From Umbelopsis ramanniana AG (lineage: Eukaryota > Mucoromycota > Umbelopsidomycetes > Umbelopsidales > Umbelopsidaceae), in NCBI RefSeq assembly GCF_025399195.1, contig NW_026252105.1, positions 248,001 to 312,000 of the forward strand: a DNA stretch of 64,000 bases. Direction: 5' to 3'. Under the pieces are notes generated by a model, which saw only the letters and a program-made list of their open reading frames with translations, had not been told where the DNA came from and did not search any database. The translations under genes were made by a program, and so were the position numbers. This document shows positions 61,495 to 64,000 of the stretch, one piece after another (the first letter of the stretch is position 1; every line of letters starts with the position of its first letter).

Positions 61495-62006
61495 GTTGAC
61501 TAGAAGGGGGTCTGCAAACAAGAAAACAGAAAAAATTACGGAGGTCAAGCAAAAAATTGTTTTGGTGGCAAATCAGAAAAAATTGCCTCACTCGTTTTGA
61601 CCGTGCGGTCGAGTGAAAGGCAACAATGAACAGTTGTTATGGAATATACGAAGAAACGGACAGAAGTCGTTTCTTTAACATCTACTGTATTGTACCACTA
61701 TATGGGCCTTATTTCACAAGCTAATTGATCAACGTGTTAGTGTTGTAAGCACCCACCGTCATTTCTTGGTAACATAGCACTTGATGTTGTGAGCATACTG
61801 ATGTACTTTAGATATCTGGCTTCTGATATTTTTCGAACAACACCATCCTAACATCATCATTCCTCAGCTACACTAACTCAATAGACTTTAATGGTAAAGT
61901 GAAATGAAATGACATAAAAAAGATCAGTTAAAATAGAAAAACTGTATGCTGGCATCTGCCGTCTAAGGACAAACCGATGTAGCTTAAAGCAGCTCCGAGT
62001 GCCCAT
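61495..62006. other. Spacer between CCDC25-like promoter and RNase T2 3' end
   Basis: About 0.5 kb, AT-rich, with an A-run near 61575 and the RNase T2 3' untranslated region on the right (AATAAA-like aaaatagaaa only). No coding frame was seen. Confidence 0.4.
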
Positions 62007-63025
62007 CTACTTCTTTGGATAATATACGCGTCCCCTACATGATCCATCCATTTCTGCATCCACAAGCTGATAGTGATCACGGCCACCAACGTTAAAGTAC
62101 AGCCATACTTCGCTAAGTTGACCGTTTCTATCACAATCGATCTTGGCACGGTTTCCAAACCCTTGTTTCAAGGCGTCTAGCATGGCCTTTGAAGAGTAAT
62201 ATCCGCCAGGGAATATACCTGCTACATTTAGAGCACCATAAACATCGTATTCATTACGCAAGAACAAAACTTGCTAGATAGGGTGGAAGAAAATAAGTTA
62301 TGGGCACAAGCTAGAATATGACTAGAAGAGAATTTACCTCAAAATAATCAATGACATCTTGATAAGGGGTATATTCAGATCCGTAGCACGATGGATTCAA
62401 CGTTGACACACATGTTCCGTGCTTCACCCATTCGTGAGACCTAATTACATGTATAGCAGACAGTATTAGTACTCGGTCTACATGTGTGAGTCAACCACAC
62501 TACATACCAAAACCAGTTATCGTCGCCTTTATAGCTGGGCCAGAAAGTCTTCATTCGTTGATATAAGTTTGGGTTCTTGTTTCTCAAAATTGTGGCGACA
62601 TTATTCCAAGATCTTGAACTATCGCAGCCTCGATTGGGTGCACGCGAGCCTGAGCTAAAGGAAAGAGTCAGCGTTACGGAAGTAGGACTTTTAAAAGGTG
62701 AACAAAAGGCTCTTACCAGTTATTAGGCCATAAACCGTGGATTGTAAATTCATTTGGTGGACCATACGATTCCACCCACTGCTGTACAAATACAACCAAA
62801 CCGTACCTGGGAGAGCAGCATGTATTTTCGGGTTCTCGCCAGTGACATGACACGACGGAATCTAGTGGTAACAGCGTGAGTCGGGGACATAACTCAAAGG
62901 GATAAAAAGCAAAGTCACATACCGTTACAGCTCTGTCTTGGACTCAATATTGGCACTTGCTGCAGAGGTTCAGCTGCCACAGTGAGAGTCAAGGCAAGTA
63001 AGAATGAGGGAATGTAGAGTTTCAT
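62007..63025 (-). CDS. Secreted ribonuclease T2
   Basis: Exons 63025-62923, 62861-62717, 62654-62508, 62440-62338 and 62273-62007 give about 254 residues. The signal peptide is [18 protein letters not shown]. Both catalytic blocks are present: CAS I with FTIHGLWP (His76) and CAS II with HEWVKHGTC (His134, Glu135, Lys138, His139). Several cysteines (CHW, NTCCSP, NNC, RGCD, CGTC-type) fit the disulfide pattern of fungal T2 enzymes, and the size and layout resemble Rhizopus RNase Rh. The enzyme cleaves RNA with little base preference, giving 2',3'-cyclic then 3'-phosphates, outside the cell or in the vacuole, probably for phosphate and nucleotide scavenging. All catalytic residues look intact. 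An apparent donor at 62806 is ignored because the frame runs on through [11 protein letters not shown]. Confidence 0.94.
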
Positions 63026-63637
63026 TGGGAAAAGAGTTAACAGAAGTTCACTCACGGGAGGCTTCCAGAGTGAACTGAAATAAGATCAACGGCTCAGGTG
63101 ACCAGACCCCACGGATCGGACTGCATGAGCCATCAGATACCGCCTATCATTGGAGAAGAAACTTTCACCGTGGCAACGCTCACTTCTTCGTAAACACACC
63201 TCTCTCCAATGTTTGTGCTGGCTGGACCACATGGATGGAACAAACAATGGAGTGTGATGCATGACAATAGTGACTGAAAACCTCGCCCATTGTTTTGAAT
63301 CAAATCACTCTGTTCACTTAGGCTTTAACTTGCTTGTCTAACTGGCCCTGTTATCGCCTGATAGGCAGTAAAGCAAATCTTAAATAAACACCGTTGCAAT
63401 GAGTCACTAGTAACTTCAAGCCAAATGACCAGAGGTCATTATCTGGTAGAAGAATCATGTCGCTCCCGTCTCATCCTATTGAAATGAGTGCCTTTCTTTT
63501 AAAAAGTGCTGGACTGACTGCGTGGGCCAAGGCAAAGGCCGGAAGCCTCCTTCCTAAAACAGAAAAAAATGGGAAATTTAATACGCCCCGTTCAACACTG
63601 AATTTACAAGCCCTGTCAAGAACCAATTGATCTCAAC
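63026..63637. other. Divergent spacer between RNase T2 and SDHAF1 genes
   Basis: About 0.6 kb holding both promoters. It is moderately AT-rich. The sequence near 63050-63260 has no coding frame; near 63555 an A-run lies ahead of the SDHAF1 start. No RNA gene was recognised. Confidence 0.4.
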
Positions 63638-63971
63638 ATGGCAGGTGCAGCAAGGCGATCGGGACTACAGCAAGACGTAATCAACTTGTATCGATCTTGT
63701 TTCAGAGCTGCTCGACAAAAGCCTTTGGTATGTACATTCCATTGTCGCATTCACTGATGCTCACATTCACAATCCTAGTGTCCTTACTAAACAAGCATTG
63801 ACGTTCGTCTCATAGGAGAATCGTCCGCATTTTTATACATTCATACGCCAACAATTCCGTCAGCATAATTTGAGGAAGAACGATTTTTCAACCATAGAAT
63901 ATATGCTACGAAGAGGAAAGCGTCAGCTAGAAACTTATAGCTCTTCTAGTATACAAGACGTTCACCTCTGA
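63638..63971 (+). CDS. SDHAF1: Succinate dehydrogenase assembly factor 1 (LYR protein)
   Basis: Exons 63638-63727 and 63816-63971 (88-bp intron) give 81 residues, the usual size for fungal Sdh6/SDHAF1. The LYR motif is in INLYRS (Leu17-Tyr18-Arg19), followed by AARQKP; the second exon holds FIRQQFRQHN and STIEYMLRRGKRQLE, the typical end of the domain. In mitochondria this small protein helps insert iron-sulfur clusters into the Sdh2 subunit of complex II, receiving them through the LYR contact with the HSC20 chaperone system. The start is the only ATG before the domain. It sits at the right edge and is complete. Confidence 0.92.
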
Positions 63972-64000
63972 TACCTCTCTTTTGCAATTGTACTGTAAAT

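Noticed and set aside
62718-62806. An apparent donor (CCCAG|gtacgg) in the RNase T2 gene
   Set aside because: Reading through keeps a conserved [11 protein letters not shown] stretch before CAS I, and no suitable acceptor follows before the catalytic block.

Overview
The window is nuclear DNA from a filamentous fungus, most likely an early-diverging lineage such as Mucoromycota. The evidence is the short introns (roughly 40-110 bp, GT..AG, often with a CTAAC/CTAAT-like branch site), the AT-leaning spacers with long poly-A/T tracts, and protein families such as a Rhizopus-like RNase T2, a FRAY-type kinase and a chitin synthase-like protein with cytochrome b5-like and DEK_C parts. No bacterial, viral or CRISPR features were seen. 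The lineage is an inference from protein resemblance.

Layout. 0-7 kb: the 3' end of an unidentified gene, an Abp2-domain protein, CTP synthase, and a Ser/Thr-rich surface protein. 9.4-18.8 kb: a very divergent chitin synthase-like protein, a small membrane protein, mitochondrial ribosomal protein uL29m and a FRAY/OSR1-like kinase. 20.9-29.7 kb: three tandem paralogues of a TAP-like serine peptidase sharing promoter motifs. 29.7-37.5 kb: gene-poor, with one C2H2 zinc-finger regulator. 37.5-41.2 kb: a CYS-3/MetR-like bZIP next to a Met30/SconB F-box WD40 protein; in other fungi these families form one sulfur-control circuit. 41.9-45.2 kb: TOM40 and an Rmp1/Nepro-like RNase MRP protein diverging from a 90-bp spacer. 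45.3-55.1 kb: a RasGEF and a BAR-PH-PH-C2-RasGAP protein, divergently arranged. 55.1-64 kb: Irc3-like mitochondrial helicase, a histidine-rich membrane protein, a CCDC25 homologue, a secreted RNase T2 and SDHAF1.

Nearly all genes are split. Exon joins were worked out by hand from reading frame, GT/GC..AG borders and family resemblance, so outer ends are more certain than individual small exons. The most interesting points are the sulfur-regulator neighbours, the opposed Ras regulators, the peptidase family with shared upstream motifs, the chitin synthase-like protein with altered catalytic motifs, and a CCDC25 gene whose frame needs a single-nucleotide exon (or an assembly error).
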